Assembly (NCBI RefSeq): GCF_022230925.1 | Contig: NZ_JAKKFH010000008.1 | Span: 186,001-250,000 of the forward strand | From: Micromonospora alfalfae | GTDB taxonomy: Bacteria; Actinomycetota; Actinomycetes; Mycobacteriales; Micromonosporaceae | Direction of reading: 5' to 3' | DNA length: 64,000 nt | In this document: piece by piece, positions 16,641 through 25,577 of the stretch | How positions within the stretch are numbered: the first letter of the stretch is position 1 | Layout of the letters: every line of letters begins with the position of its first letter | The notes under the pieces: model-generated | Told to the model about the DNA's origin: nothing | Seen by the model: only the letters and a program-made list of their open reading frames with translations | Database searches by the model: none | Translations under genes and position numbers: made by a program

Positions 16641-19478
16641 ATGCCCCTCCACTTCGACCTGCTCGGGCCGCTGACAGTGTCACGGGACGGCCGACCGGTC
16701 GCCCTCGGATCGACGAAACAGCAGCTGGTGCTGGCCGCTCTGCTGCTACGCCCGGGTGAGGCGATCTCCGCCAACGAGCTGATGACGATGGTGTGGGGCG
16801 ACCAGCCGCCCGCCTCGGCCGCCGCGAACCTGCGCACCTACCTACGAGGGCTGCGCCAGGCACTCGACTGTGCGGCGGGTGAGCGCCGCCGGATCCTCAC
16901 CACACCGTGCGGCTACCTGCTTCGCGTCGAGCCGGACGAGCGGGACGTGGACCGGTTCGACGCGGCGGCGGCGCGCGGACGGGCAGCGCTGGCTGCCGGC
17001 GACCCGGCGGCGGCGCAGCCGGAACTGGCCCACGCGCTCGGCATGTGGCGGGGGCCCGCCTTCGCCGGGCTGCCGCTGCCCCGGCTCCTCACCGGCCGGG
17101 TCGCGCGGATCACGGAGCGGCGGCTGCTGACCGAGGAGGACCACGCTGCGGCGCGGCTCGCGCTCGGCGAGGCGGCCCAGGTGATCCCCCGGTTGCGGGC
17201 GCTGCTCGACCGTCACCCACTGCGGCAACGGGCCTGGTCCCAACTCATGACCGGTCTCTACCAGATCGGCGACATCGCTGGGGCTCTGGCGGCGTTTCAG
17301 CAAGCCAGGCGGGCGCTGGCCGAGGAGACCGGGATGGACCCCGGCCCCGAGCTGACCAGGTTGCACGACGACATCCTGCACCACCGCCTCGGCAAGCAGG
17401 CCGCGGCGACCGGGCCGGCGGCCGACGCGTCGGCCGGGGCGGCACCGGACCGCCCTCAGCAACTACCACTGGCCCTACCCGGTTTCGTCGGGCGCACCGC
17501 CGAACTCGACCTCCTCGACGCGACCCTCGGCGCCCGGCCCGCACAGCCCACCACCGTGGACATCGTCACCATCAGCGGTATGGCCGGCGTGGGCAAGACG
17601 ACGCTCGCGCTGCACTGGGCCCATCGGGCCGCCGACCGCTTTCCCGACGGCCAGTTGTACGTCAACCTGCGAGGCTACGACGACGCGGACGCGGTGTCCC
17701 CCGCCGACGCCCTGGTCGACTTCCTCGAGGCGCTCGGCGTACCGGTCGGCCGCATCCCCAGCAGCGTCGACGCTCGGGCCGGGCTGTACCGCAGCCTGCT
17801 GGCCTCACGTCGGATGCTCGTCGTCCTCGACAACTCGCGCGACGCCGACCAGGTACGGCCGCTGCTGCCCGGCGTGGGTCGGTGCGCGGTCCTGGTGACC
17901 AGCCGTGACCAGCTCAGCAGTCTCGCCGTGGCCGAAGGCGCACGACCGTTGACGCTGGCGGTGCTGACGGCCGCCGAGTCGACGAGGCTGCTCCGCAGCC
18001 GGCTGGGCGACGACCGGGTGGCGGCGGAACCGGCGGCGGCCAGCGAGGTGATCGAGTCGACCGGTCGCCTCCCGCTCGCCCTGTCCATCGTGGCGGCCCG
18101 GCTGACCGCCCGGTCCACCTTCCCGATCGACGCCGTCGCGGCCCAACTACGCCCGTCAGAGTCCCGGTTGGAGCAACTGGCCGACGGGGACGTCCGCCGA
18201 ATCTTCTCCTGGTCGTACCGGGCGCTGAGCAGCGGGGCGGCCCGCCTGCTGCGCCTGCTGGGCCTGCACCCGGGCCCCGACCTGACCGGAGACGCCGCCG
18301 CCGCGCTGCTCGGCCGACCCCGGGCGGCCGTCACCCCGCTGCTGAAGGAGCTGACCCGGCTGCACCTGCTGACCGAGCACCTACCCGAGCGGTACGCCCT
18401 GCACGACCTGCTCCGGTCGTACGCGGCCGAACTGGCCCAGGCATCCGACGTGGCCGAGGAGCGACAGGCCGCCGCGCGCCGGATGTACGACCACTACCTG
18501 CACAGCGCCCACCCCGGCGCGGTGTTGCTCCAGCCGACCTGGGCACCCACCGAGCTGGAATCACCGATGCCGACGAACGTGCACGTGCCGATGCCCGACC
18601 GGGTGGTCGCGGCGGCCTGGTTCCACGCCGAGCACCCCGTTCTGCTGCGGGTGCTGCGTCAGGCCGCGGAGACCGGCTTCGAGCGGTACGCCTGCCAGCT
18701 CGCCTGGGCCCTGGCGGCGTACCTCGCGCCTCGGGGCATGTTCCAGGAGCAGCTCGCGGCCCAGCAGGCGGCGCTCGCGGCGGCCCAGCGGGTCGGTGAC
18801 ATCCGGGCGCAGGCGCAGGCCAGTCGGATGCTCGCCCGCGCGCTGATGCGGCTCGGCGACCAGCACGCGGCCGAGCACCACGTGCAGCGGGCGCTCGAAC
18901 TGTACGAACAGCTTGAGGACCTGGACAGCCTGGCGCTGATCCTGCGGCAGTACACCGAGCACTGCACCCAGTACGGCCGGCTGGACGAGGCGCTCAAACA
19001 CAGTGCCGAGGCGCTGCGGGTCTCGCAGCTCATCGGCAACCGGTACGCCGAGGCGCGCGCGCTGAACGTCAAGGGTTACCTGCACGCCCTGACCGGCGAC
19101 TACCACCAGGCCGTCGTCGACTGCGCCGAGGCGCTGGCCGAACAAGAGGCGATCGACGATCGCGTCGGGCAGGCCGCGACGTTGGACAGTCTGGGCTTCG
19201 CGTACCACCGGCTCGGTGACCCGGCCAGGGCGGCGGTCTGTTACGAGCAGTCGGTCCAACGCTTCCAGGAATCGGCCAACCGGTATCACGAAGGGCTGAC
19301 CCTCGTCCGGTTGGGCGAGGCGCGCGAGGCGATGGCGGATCCTCCGGCCGCTGCCGAGGCATGGCAGCGGGCGATCCGGATCTACGACGACCTGGGCGAC
19401 CCCGCCGCCGACGTGGTGCGGCAGCTGCTGGCACGCGTCGCGCCCGGCCACCCCGGCCCGATGACCCCGCCCGAGTAA
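16641..19478 (+). CDS. AfsR-type large SARP regulator (HTH-BTAD-NB-ARC-TPR)
   Basis: A 945-residue regulator. Residues 1-95 form an OmpR-like winged helix and about 97-245 a bacterial transcriptional activation domain, together the SARP module. An NB-ARC/STAND ATPase follows with Walker A GMAGVGKTT (about residue 314) and a Walker B-like LVVLDNS. Residues from about 690 are TPR repeats. AfsR-like proteins activate secondary-metabolite genes by binding direct repeats and contacting RNA polymerase. Its stop is 9 bases from the stop of the convergent lanT gene, so it very likely belongs to the lanthipeptide cluster. ATG 16641 has no obvious ribosome binding site. Confidence 0.87.
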   Translation: MPLHFDLLGPLTVSRDGRPVALGSTKQQLVLAALLLRPGEAISANELMTMVWGDQPPASAAANLRTYLRGLRQALDCAAGERRRILTTPCGYLLRVEPDERDVDRFDAAAARGRAALAAGDPAAAQPELAHALGMWRGPAFAGLPLPRLLTGRVARITERRLLTEEDHAAARLALGEAAQVIPRLRALLDRHPLRQRAWSQLMTGLYQIGDIAGALAAFQQARRALAEETGMDPGPELTRLHDDILHHRLGKQAAATGPAADASAGAAPDRPQQLPLALPGFVGRTAELDLLDATLGARPAQPTTVDIVTISGMAGVGKTTLALHWAHRAADRFPDGQLYVNLRGYDDADAVSPADALVDFLEALGVPVGRIPSSVDARAGLYRSLLASRRMLVVLDNSRDADQVRPLLPGVGRCAVLVTSRDQLSSLAVAEGARPLTLAVLTAAESTRLLRSRLGDDRVAAEPAAASEVIESTGRLPLALSIVAARLTARSTFPIDAVAAQLRPSESRLEQLADGDVRRIFSWSYRALSSGAARLLRLLGLHPGPDLTGDAAAALLGRPRAAVTPLLKELTRLHLLTEHLPERYALHDLLRSYAAELAQASDVAEERQAAARRMYDHYLHSAHPGAVLLQPTWAPTELESPMPTNVHVPMPDRVVAAAWFHAEHPVLLRVLRQAAETGFERYACQLAWALAAYLAPRGMFQEQLAAQQAALAAAQRVGDIRAQAQASRMLARALMRLGDQHAAEHHVQRALELYEQLEDLDSLALILRQYTEHCTQYGRLDEALKHSAEALRVSQLIGNRYAEARALNVKGYLHALTGDYHQAVVDCAEALAEQEAIDDRVGQAATLDSLGFAYHRLGDPARAAVCYEQSVQRFQESANRYHEGLTLVRLGEAREAMADPPAAAEAWQRAIRIYDDLGDPAADVVRQLLARVAPGHPGPMTPPE

Positions 19479-19481
19479 GAC

Positions 19482-19502
19482 GCCCGACTACAGCGGTCGG
19501 GC
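19482..19502. terminator. Stem-loop at the AfsR/lanT convergent junction
   Basis: GCCCGAC (19482-19488) and GTCGGGC (19496-19502) form a perfect 7-bp stem with a 7-base loop that contains most of the lanT stop codon. A possible shared terminator in a junction of only 9 bases. Confidence 0.45.
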
Positions 19503-21662
19503 CGTCTGGAGCTGGTCGCGGATCAGCGCCTCGTAGTAGCGCCCGTGCGCGATCAACTCGTCGTGCGTGCCCTGCTCCACCAGGGAACCCTCCTCCATCA
19601 CACCGATCAGGTCGGCGTTGAGCACGGTGCTCAACCGGTGCGCGATGACGATCCTGGTGCACGACAGCGCCGAGAGGACCTCGTCCACCCGACGCTCGGT
19701 GACCACGTCCAGGTGGCTGGTCGCCTCGTCGAGCAGCAGCAGCGGCGGGTTGTGCACGAGGGCGCGGGCGAGGGCCAGCCGTTGCCGTTGGCCGCCGGAG
19801 AGCCCTCCGCCGCCCTCGGTGAGTCGGGTCTCGTACGCCATCGGCATCGCCATGATCTCGTCGTGGATCTGCGCGCGCTCGGCGGCGAGAATGACCTCGT
19901 CGTAGGTCGCGGCCGGGTGCCCGAGGGAGATGTTGTCGCGGACGGACCCGGCGAACAGGGCAGGCTCCTGGGTGACCATGCCACACCAGCGTCGCAACTC
20001 GCGGAAGTCGAGGTCCTGCAGCAGACGCCCGTCGAAGCGGACCTCGCCCTCAGTGGGCACGTACAGTCCGATGATCGTCTTGGCGAGCGTCGTCTTGCCC
20101 GAACCGGTCCGCCCGACCAGCGCCACCTTCGCGCCGGGCGGGATGGTCAGGTCGACTCCGCGTACGGCCCAGGCGGCGTTGGCGCTGTAGCGCATTCCGA
20201 CTCCGCTCAGTGTCACCTGCCCGGAGATGCGGCCCGGTGGCTGGGACGTGGACCGGTCCTGCTCGGCGGCCTCGTCCATCACGTCCCGGATCCGTTCCAG
20301 GTGGGTGCCGACCGTCTGTAGTTGACGAGCCGTGTTGACCAGGCCCATCAGCGGGGTGAGCACGGCCGCGGCGAGGGCGTTGAGCGCCAGCATGGTGCCC
20401 AGCGACATCGCGCCGGCGACGACCTGGTGCGCGCCGACCCACAGCAGGAGCAGCGGCGATCCCATCCGGAACACCCCGAGCGTCGCCTCCAACCCGGTCT
20501 CCAACTGACGGCGGTGCAGCGAGGCGAACTGCCGGGTCTGGAACAGCCCGGACCAGCGGCCGAGGACCTGCTGCTCGGCGCCCATCGCCTTCACCGTCTC
20601 GGCGCCGGCCAGCACCTCGACCGCGTAGTTCTGCTCCTCGGCCTGCGCGGCGATGTCCCGGTGCGTGCGTTCCCGCATGGCCCGGTACGTCGCCACTATC
20701 GCGCCGAGTTGCAGCAGGCCCAGGCCCAGCACCAACCAGGCGTAGAGCGGCGTGAACGCCAGGAGCATGCCGATGTAGACGACGACGAACAGTCCGTCGA
20801 GGACGAGGGACATCGTCTGGCTGGTGACCAGGTCGCGGATGACTGTGTTGCTGGACATCCGCATCAGCAGGTCGCCGCTGCTGCGCAGTTGGAAGTAGGA
20901 GTACGGCAGGGCGAGCAGGTGGTCGAAGAAGCGCCGCATCATGGTGTCGTCCATGCGGGCGTGCAACACGTTGAGAGCGGCACCTCGGGCGTAGGTGCCC
21001 ACCCCCTGGGTGGCCAACAGCAGGAGCATGCCGAGGCCGAGGACGGTCAGGGCCTCGACCTGCCCCTTCCCGATCACCGTGTCGACCGCGAACTTGGTGA
21101 TCAGTGCGGGCAGCAGCACCGCCAGTTGGAGCAGCAGCGAGACGACCAGGACCAGGCCGAGCAACGGACGGGAGAACGTCAGCATGCTGCGGGCGAACCG
21201 CAGCGAGGCCAGCCGTCCCGGGCTGGAGCGTCGCTCGAACTCCTCGCCCGGGGTGAGTTCGATGGCGATTCCGGTGAACCCCTCGCCGAACTCTTCGCGG
21301 CTCATCCGCCGCCGGCCCATCCCCGGGTCGACGACGACGGCGCCGCGTCGGTCCCACCGCTCCAGCACCAGATAGTGCCGGAAGTTCCAGTGCACGATCG
21401 CCGGCAACCGCAGCTGTGGCAGTCCGTCGATGTCGACGCTGACACCTCGGGCCCGCATCCCCGTCCGGCGGGCGAGTTGGGTCATCTGCAACGCCGTGGC
21501 CCCGTCACGGCCGATGCCCAACTGCTCGCGGCACTCGGCGACAGAGGTCCACCGCCGGTAGGAGCTGAAGACCATGGCCAGGCACGCGGCACCGCATTCG
21601 GTGGCGCTCATCTGGAGCATGATCGGCACCCGGCGACGTGGTCGCAGCCAGCTCATCGTCAT
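19488..21662 (-). CDS. lanT: LanT: C39-peptidase-containing ABC exporter (PCAT)
   Basis: A 724-residue peptidase-containing ABC transporter that removes the leader at a double-glycine-type site and exports the peptide. The C39 peptidase (about 10-145) keeps its catalytic residues: Cys23 in ATECGAACL, His96 in RHYLVL, Asp112 in VVDP. A six-helix transmembrane domain spans about 165-450. The ATPase has Walker A GRTGSGKTT, signature LSGGQRQRLALARAL, Walker B LLLLDEATS and an H-loop His (IVIAHR). It is the only exporter in the cluster, so it probably processes both precursors, whose leaders end AGA and DGG. Its ATG 21662 overlaps the upstream stop as ATGA. Confidence 0.92.
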   Translation of the reverse strand: MTMSWLRPRRRVPIMLQMSATECGAACLAMVFSSYRRWTSVAECREQLGIGRDGATALQMTQLARRTGMRARGVSVDIDGLPQLRLPAIVHWNFRHYLVLERWDRRGAVVVDPGMGRRRMSREEFGEGFTGIAIELTPGEEFERRSSPGRLASLRFARSMLTFSRPLLGLVLVVSLLLQLAVLLPALITKFAVDTVIGKGQVEALTVLGLGMLLLLATQGVGTYARGAALNVLHARMDDTMMRRFFDHLLALPYSYFQLRSSGDLLMRMSSNTVIRDLVTSQTMSLVLDGLFVVVYIGMLLAFTPLYAWLVLGLGLLQLGAIVATYRAMRERTHRDIAAQAEEQNYAVEVLAGAETVKAMGAEQQVLGRWSGLFQTRQFASLHRRQLETGLEATLGVFRMGSPLLLLWVGAHQVVAGAMSLGTMLALNALAAAVLTPLMGLVNTARQLQTVGTHLERIRDVMDEAAEQDRSTSQPPGRISGQVTLSGVGMRYSANAAWAVRGVDLTIPPGAKVALVGRTGSGKTTLAKTIIGLYVPTEGEVRFDGRLLQDLDFRELRRWCGMVTQEPALFAGSVRDNISLGHPAATYDEVILAAERAQIHDEIMAMPMAYETRLTEGGGGLSGGQRQRLALARALVHNPPLLLLDEATSHLDVVTERRVDEVLSALSCTRIVIAHRLSTVLNADLIGVMEEGSLVEQGTHDELIAHGRYYEALIRDQLQTARPL

Positions 21663-22162
21663 CGGAGGACCCCCTCAACGCCCGGCACCAACTCCAGCAG
21701 TCTGGGGTTGGCGACCACGAGACTGAGCCGGCCGAAGCTCTCCTTCGCGTCTCCGGCGAGCCAGACGATGGTGACCGGCCGGGGCACCTCCGCCGGGATG
21801 TTCCAGCGCCGATCGGCGGTGTCGTCGACGACCTCGGCCCGGACCACCCGCAGTGTCGACCGGCCACCCTCCTGCACGAGGGTGACCTCCGTGCCCGGCG
21901 CCGGCTCCGGACTGAGGCGTCCGGCGAACATGGAGACCCGATTCGGCCCGTCGGCACCGATCACGACGCCGTCGACAGTCCGTGGCACCCGCATGACCGC
22001 CGCGAAGCCCACGCCGATCAGCAGCAGCACGGCGAGCGCGACCAGCGGCCGTCGTGAGGACCGGATCGGGCTCCGCGCCGGGCCGTCGTGCACGCCACCG
22101 CGGTAGGTCGCCAACGCCTGCGGCCGGTACGGCCAGAGCTGCTGCTCAGCCACGCGGGTCAC
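21659..22162 (-). CDS. Short HlyD-like single-pass membrane protein of the lanthipeptide exporter
   Basis: A 167-residue protein starting at GTG 22162, inside the last codons of lanM1 (17-base overlap). One membrane segment (about 39-58, PLVALAVLLLIGVGFAAVM) follows a basic N terminus; the rest is a beta-rich extracytoplasmic domain with features of the HlyD/membrane-fusion lipoyl-like region (VIGADGPNRVSMFAGRLSPEPAPGTEVTLVQEGG). It lacks the long coiled-coil arm of true HlyD adaptors, as expected for a cell with no outer membrane. Coupling to lanM1 and lanT suggests it assists export. Family assignment is tentative. Confidence 0.65.
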   Translation of the reverse strand: MTRVAEQQLWPYRPQALATYRGGVHDGPARSPIRSSRRPLVALAVLLLIGVGFAAVMRVPRTVDGVVIGADGPNRVSMFAGRLSPEPAPGTEVTLVQEGGRSTLRVVRAEVVDDTADRRWNIPAEVPRPVTIVWLAGDAKESFGRLSLVVANPRLLELVPGVEGVLR

Positions 22163-25100
22163 CGCCCACCGACTGAACCGGAGGCTCGACCAGCAGGATC
22201 GACGGAACCCGCTCCGGCAAGGCCAGACGCAGCAGGTTGTAGCCGATGCCGGCGATGCCGCTCATCAGGCCCGGAGTCTCCGCACCGAGCGGAACCCCAC
22301 ACAGCCAGCCGTCCCGGTCGATGTAGTCCAGGATGCTGGCGGCCACCAGCTCGGCCTGCCGGGCGGCGTCCTCGTCGCCACGGACCCGTGCCGCGGCCAG
22401 CAGGGCCTCGACGTTACCGAGGTCGCCGTGGCAGATGCTGTGGTTGCCGGTGCCCGTGATGACCTCGCCGGTCAGGCCGAACCGCAGCATGCCCGTGCTG
22501 GCGTCGGCGAGGTCGCGGTCGAGCAGTTCGTGGTCGTCGACGTAGCCGGCGAGGTCGGCGCGGGCGAGCGCGATGCCGGGCCCGCCGTGGCACCAGGCGA
22601 CCATCGAGTACCGCTCCGGCGTGGTGTCGCGCAGGTCGAGCCAGCACATGTGCTCCGGGTCGAAGGCCGAGCGTTCGTAGCGCATCGCTCCCTCGACCAG
22701 CGGCAGATGGTCGCGGTTGCCGAGGGCCCGGTCCAGCCGGGCCAGGGCGACCGCGATGCCGGACCCCCCATGTGAGAAACCCGCCAGCGGCCGACTCGGG
22801 TTCACCGCGCCCGCCCAGCCGATCCCGTCGCCGGCCGGCTCGGCCTTGTCCCGCAGGATCCGGGCGAACGTGCGGGCCGCGTCGAGGACCGGCTCCGACG
22901 GCCGTGCCGCGTGCAACGCCAGCAGCGCGAGGATCGCTCCGGCCGCGCCGCTGATCACGTCGTACGCCTCGTCCTGCGGCGCGAGGTGCAGCAGGACGGG
23001 CACGATGCGTCCGGCGGCGTCCAACAGGTCCTCGCGCTGCCACAGGGCACCCAGGTGACTCAACGCGTACAGCGGTCCGCCCAGCTCGTTGAAGGCGCCG
23101 ACTGTGAAGTTCTCCAAACTCTCCGTCGGCGTCTCGTCGAGCAGGTCGATCTGACGTACCAGCATGCCGGCGGCGACCTCGGCGGCGCTGCGGAAGCGCT
23201 GCTCGCCGCTGACCTCGCCGAGGTAGCCGAGGAACATCGCGATCCCGGACAGCCCGCTGTAAAGGTCGATCCCGACCGGGCCCAGCTGCCAGATCTTGTC
23301 GGCCACCAGGGTGTGCCCGAGCCAGGCGATCGAGTCCTCGCCGGTGTCGGCCGACAGCAGCAGCCGGTCGCCGGCAGCGCACGCGGCGGCGATGAACCGG
23401 TCCACATCGGCGGGAACGGTGGCGGCGGTGACCTGGTACTCCGACCACTGCCCCTGACTCTCCACGCCCATCGTCAGCGCCGCGAGCGAGCTACGCAGGA
23501 TCCAGGTCTGCTGGGCCAGGTGGGTTTCGGAGAGGGCGCCGATGCGCTGCCGCGACCGCTCCAGGCCGCTGGTGGGCAGCACCCCGGCGACCACCGAGCC
23601 GTCTCCGGCGACGAAGTCGTGCGAGGCGGGCGTCGTGCTGAAGAACGGGATGTCGCCGCGGCTCAGCTGTGCCTGCTCGGCGGTGGCGATCCGGGCCTCG
23701 GCCCCGGGCCACTCCTCCTGCAACCAGAGGAAGCTGAAGAACCGCTCCCGGTCCAGCGCGTTGCGCAGCAGGTCGGGGTGGCGGCTCTCCTGCAGCAACT
23801 TGCCGTAGGTGCGGGTGGCGCGCAGGATCACGCGTACCTCGTCACCGGCGAACGCGGCCACCGGCCCGTCCGGTGCCAGCAGTTCATCGCGGTGGCGGTG
23901 CAGCAGCCGGTAGGTCTGCTCGAACCCGGCCATGATGTCGGCGCTGAAGTCGAGGGTGTGGTGTGCCGTGTCACTCAGGCTGGGGAGGTTCTGCCCGCCC
24001 CCCATCTCGATGCGCTTGCGGACCAGGCGCATCTCGTCGGTGCCGGACTCCTCCCAGGTGGCGACCGGGGTGGGCGTGAGCTGCCCGGCGGTGCCGGCCA
24101 GGCCGCTGAAGTCGACGCCGCCGACGCCGTCGTCGTCCTGGTAGATGATGGGCCGGGGCAGGAGCCCGACCTCCAGGACCGACTCCCGCATCGTCCGGAA
24201 CGACTCCGCCGAGACGCCGATCTGCTGGTCCGTCTGCTCGCCCTGCGGGTGGAAGAGGGCTTCCAGGTCGACAAGCATCGGGTGCTCGCCGGCGGCGATG
24301 ATGTTCTCCAGGTGGAAGTCGACGGCCGCGAGGCTGTGCAGCAACGCCAGGTAGCTGCCCTGCCGGGTGTAGAAGCGGCGCAGCGCGTCGTGATCGGCGC
24401 AGGGCCCGGCGGCGACGAACTCCGACCACCCGTAGTCACCGCGGTCGAGCACCCACATGGTGCGTAGCGACGGCTGTGCGCCGCGCGTGTTGAGCCAGTC
24501 CAGCAGTTGCTGGAAGTGCAGCTCGACCTGCAGGCCTCGGGGCTTGTAGACGGCGCGGGCGCCGTTGGCGAAGCGGACGAACCCGACCGAGCGACCGCCG
24601 CGGTGTGAGTCACCGGCACCGAACGACACCTCGGTCACGCTGCCCAGCTCCGCCGGGTCGCCCAGCCGGGCGGTCAGCGCTGTGGCGTCCGCGACGAGGC
24701 GCTGGGCGAACTCGACCCGGGCGTCCACCCAGTTGTCGATGAGGATCGTCGCGTCCCGGGCCAGCACCGGGTACTCCATCAGCACGTCGAGCGTGTACTT
24801 CGGGTCGCGCAGCCGCCGGGCGAAGTCCTCGAAGCGCTGCTGCGAGGTCTCCCCCTCCAACTGCCCCTGCACACGCAGGACGTTGAGTTCCAGCACGAGC
24901 ACCCGGCCGACGAGCAGGTTGATCGCCCCGTAGGGCGGCTCGCAGAGTTGGTCGGCGAGCAGGTCGGCGTCGAGGTGTGGTCCCGGCGCACCCGCGCAGG
25001 CCGCGTACACCGCCTCGCGTACCCGGCGGACACCGTCGTCCACCAGCGGGCGCACCAGCTCGACGAACGCGGCGTGCGGGTGCGGCTCGTGGTGGTGGTC

Positions 25101-25484
25101 GTGGTCATGGTCATGGTCGTGCCCGTGCTGGTCGGCGGCACCGGTCTCGCCCGGCCGGTGGTTGCGCCAGGCGCGTTCGATGGTGCGCACGTAGTCCGGG
25201 ATGTCGGCGAACCTGCTGCGGACCGTCTCCGGCGTCTCGCCGAGCACAGTGGTCAGGGTGGGCTCGTCGAGGTCGAGGGCGTCGAGCCAGCTCTCGAACA
25301 GGTCCGTGTCACCGGCGAAGACCGGTTCGTTCTTCCACCGATCGAGCCGGAGCCGCCCCCGGTCCTCGTCCGCCGAGCCGGTCGGCGCCGCGCCGCCGAG
25401 CCTCTCCGGCAGGGAGTACGCCAGGTACCAGCAGGGGTTCGAAACGTCCACCGGGTCGTGGCCGGGCAGGTGCGACTGCGTCAT
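22146..25484 (-). CDS. lanM1: LanM1: class II lanthipeptide synthetase
   Basis: A 1112-residue bifunctional enzyme that dehydrates Ser/Thr and then forms (methyl)lanthionine rings. The N-terminal dehydratase (DUF4135) has the lipid-kinase-like catalytic motifs DFHLENI and DLEAL (about residues 380-405). The C-terminal cyclase has GFSHGGSG and the zinc ligands Cys965 (WCHG) and Cys1018-His1019 (ICHGD), so both halves appear active. An unusual His-rich run, HGHDHDHDHDHHHEPHPH, lies at residues 120-137 before the dehydratase core. ATG 25484 was chosen over an upstream in-frame start for its gagagagca ribosome binding site. It lies 93 bases after lanA1, its probable substrate. Confidence 0.93.
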   Translation of the reverse strand: MTQSHLPGHDPVDVSNPCWYLAYSLPERLGGAAPTGSADEDRGRLRLDRWKNEPVFAGDTDLFESWLDALDLDEPTLTTVLGETPETVRSRFADIPDYVRTIERAWRNHRPGETGAADQHGHDHDHDHDHHHEPHPHAAFVELVRPLVDDGVRRVREAVYAACAGAPGPHLDADLLADQLCEPPYGAINLLVGRVLVLELNVLRVQGQLEGETSQQRFEDFARRLRDPKYTLDVLMEYPVLARDATILIDNWVDARVEFAQRLVADATALTARLGDPAELGSVTEVSFGAGDSHRGGRSVGFVRFANGARAVYKPRGLQVELHFQQLLDWLNTRGAQPSLRTMWVLDRGDYGWSEFVAAGPCADHDALRRFYTRQGSYLALLHSLAAVDFHLENIIAAGEHPMLVDLEALFHPQGEQTDQQIGVSAESFRTMRESVLEVGLLPRPIIYQDDDGVGGVDFSGLAGTAGQLTPTPVATWEESGTDEMRLVRKRIEMGGGQNLPSLSDTAHHTLDFSADIMAGFEQTYRLLHRHRDELLAPDGPVAAFAGDEVRVILRATRTYGKLLQESRHPDLLRNALDRERFFSFLWLQEEWPGAEARIATAEQAQLSRGDIPFFSTTPASHDFVAGDGSVVAGVLPTSGLERSRQRIGALSETHLAQQTWILRSSLAALTMGVESQGQWSEYQVTAATVPADVDRFIAAACAAGDRLLLSADTGEDSIAWLGHTLVADKIWQLGPVGIDLYSGLSGIAMFLGYLGEVSGEQRFRSAAEVAAGMLVRQIDLLDETPTESLENFTVGAFNELGGPLYALSHLGALWQREDLLDAAGRIVPVLLHLAPQDEAYDVISGAAGAILALLALHAARPSEPVLDAARTFARILRDKAEPAGDGIGWAGAVNPSRPLAGFSHGGSGIAVALARLDRALGNRDHLPLVEGAMRYERSAFDPEHMCWLDLRDTTPERYSMVAWCHGGPGIALARADLAGYVDDHELLDRDLADASTGMLRFGLTGEVITGTGNHSICHGDLGNVEALLAAARVRGDEDAARQAELVAASILDYIDRDGWLCGVPLGAETPGLMSGIAGIGYNLLRLALPERVPSILLVEPPVQSVGGDPRG

Positions 25485-25525
25485 CGGGGGTGCTCTCTCT
25501 CGCGCAGCGGTCGGGTCTCGCGGGG

Positions 25526-25558
25526 GACGGTGCCCGGACATCTCAGGTGTCCGGGCAC
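25526..25558 (-). terminator. Attenuator-type stem-loop between lanA1 and lanM1
   Basis: A perfect 13-bp stem: CGGTGCCCGGACA (25526-25538) and TGTCCGGGCACCG (25546-25558), loop of 7. It starts 20 bases after the lanA1 stop and lacks a T tract. Such partial terminators after precursor genes raise precursor mRNA relative to the synthetase. Confidence 0.65.
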
Positions 25559-25577
25559 CGCCGGTGGAGCGGGTGGA

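Noticed and set aside
20322..22106. A 594-codon plus-strand open frame opposite lanT
   Set aside because: Antisense shadow of lanT and the HlyD-like gene; His/Gln/Arg-rich with no domain.
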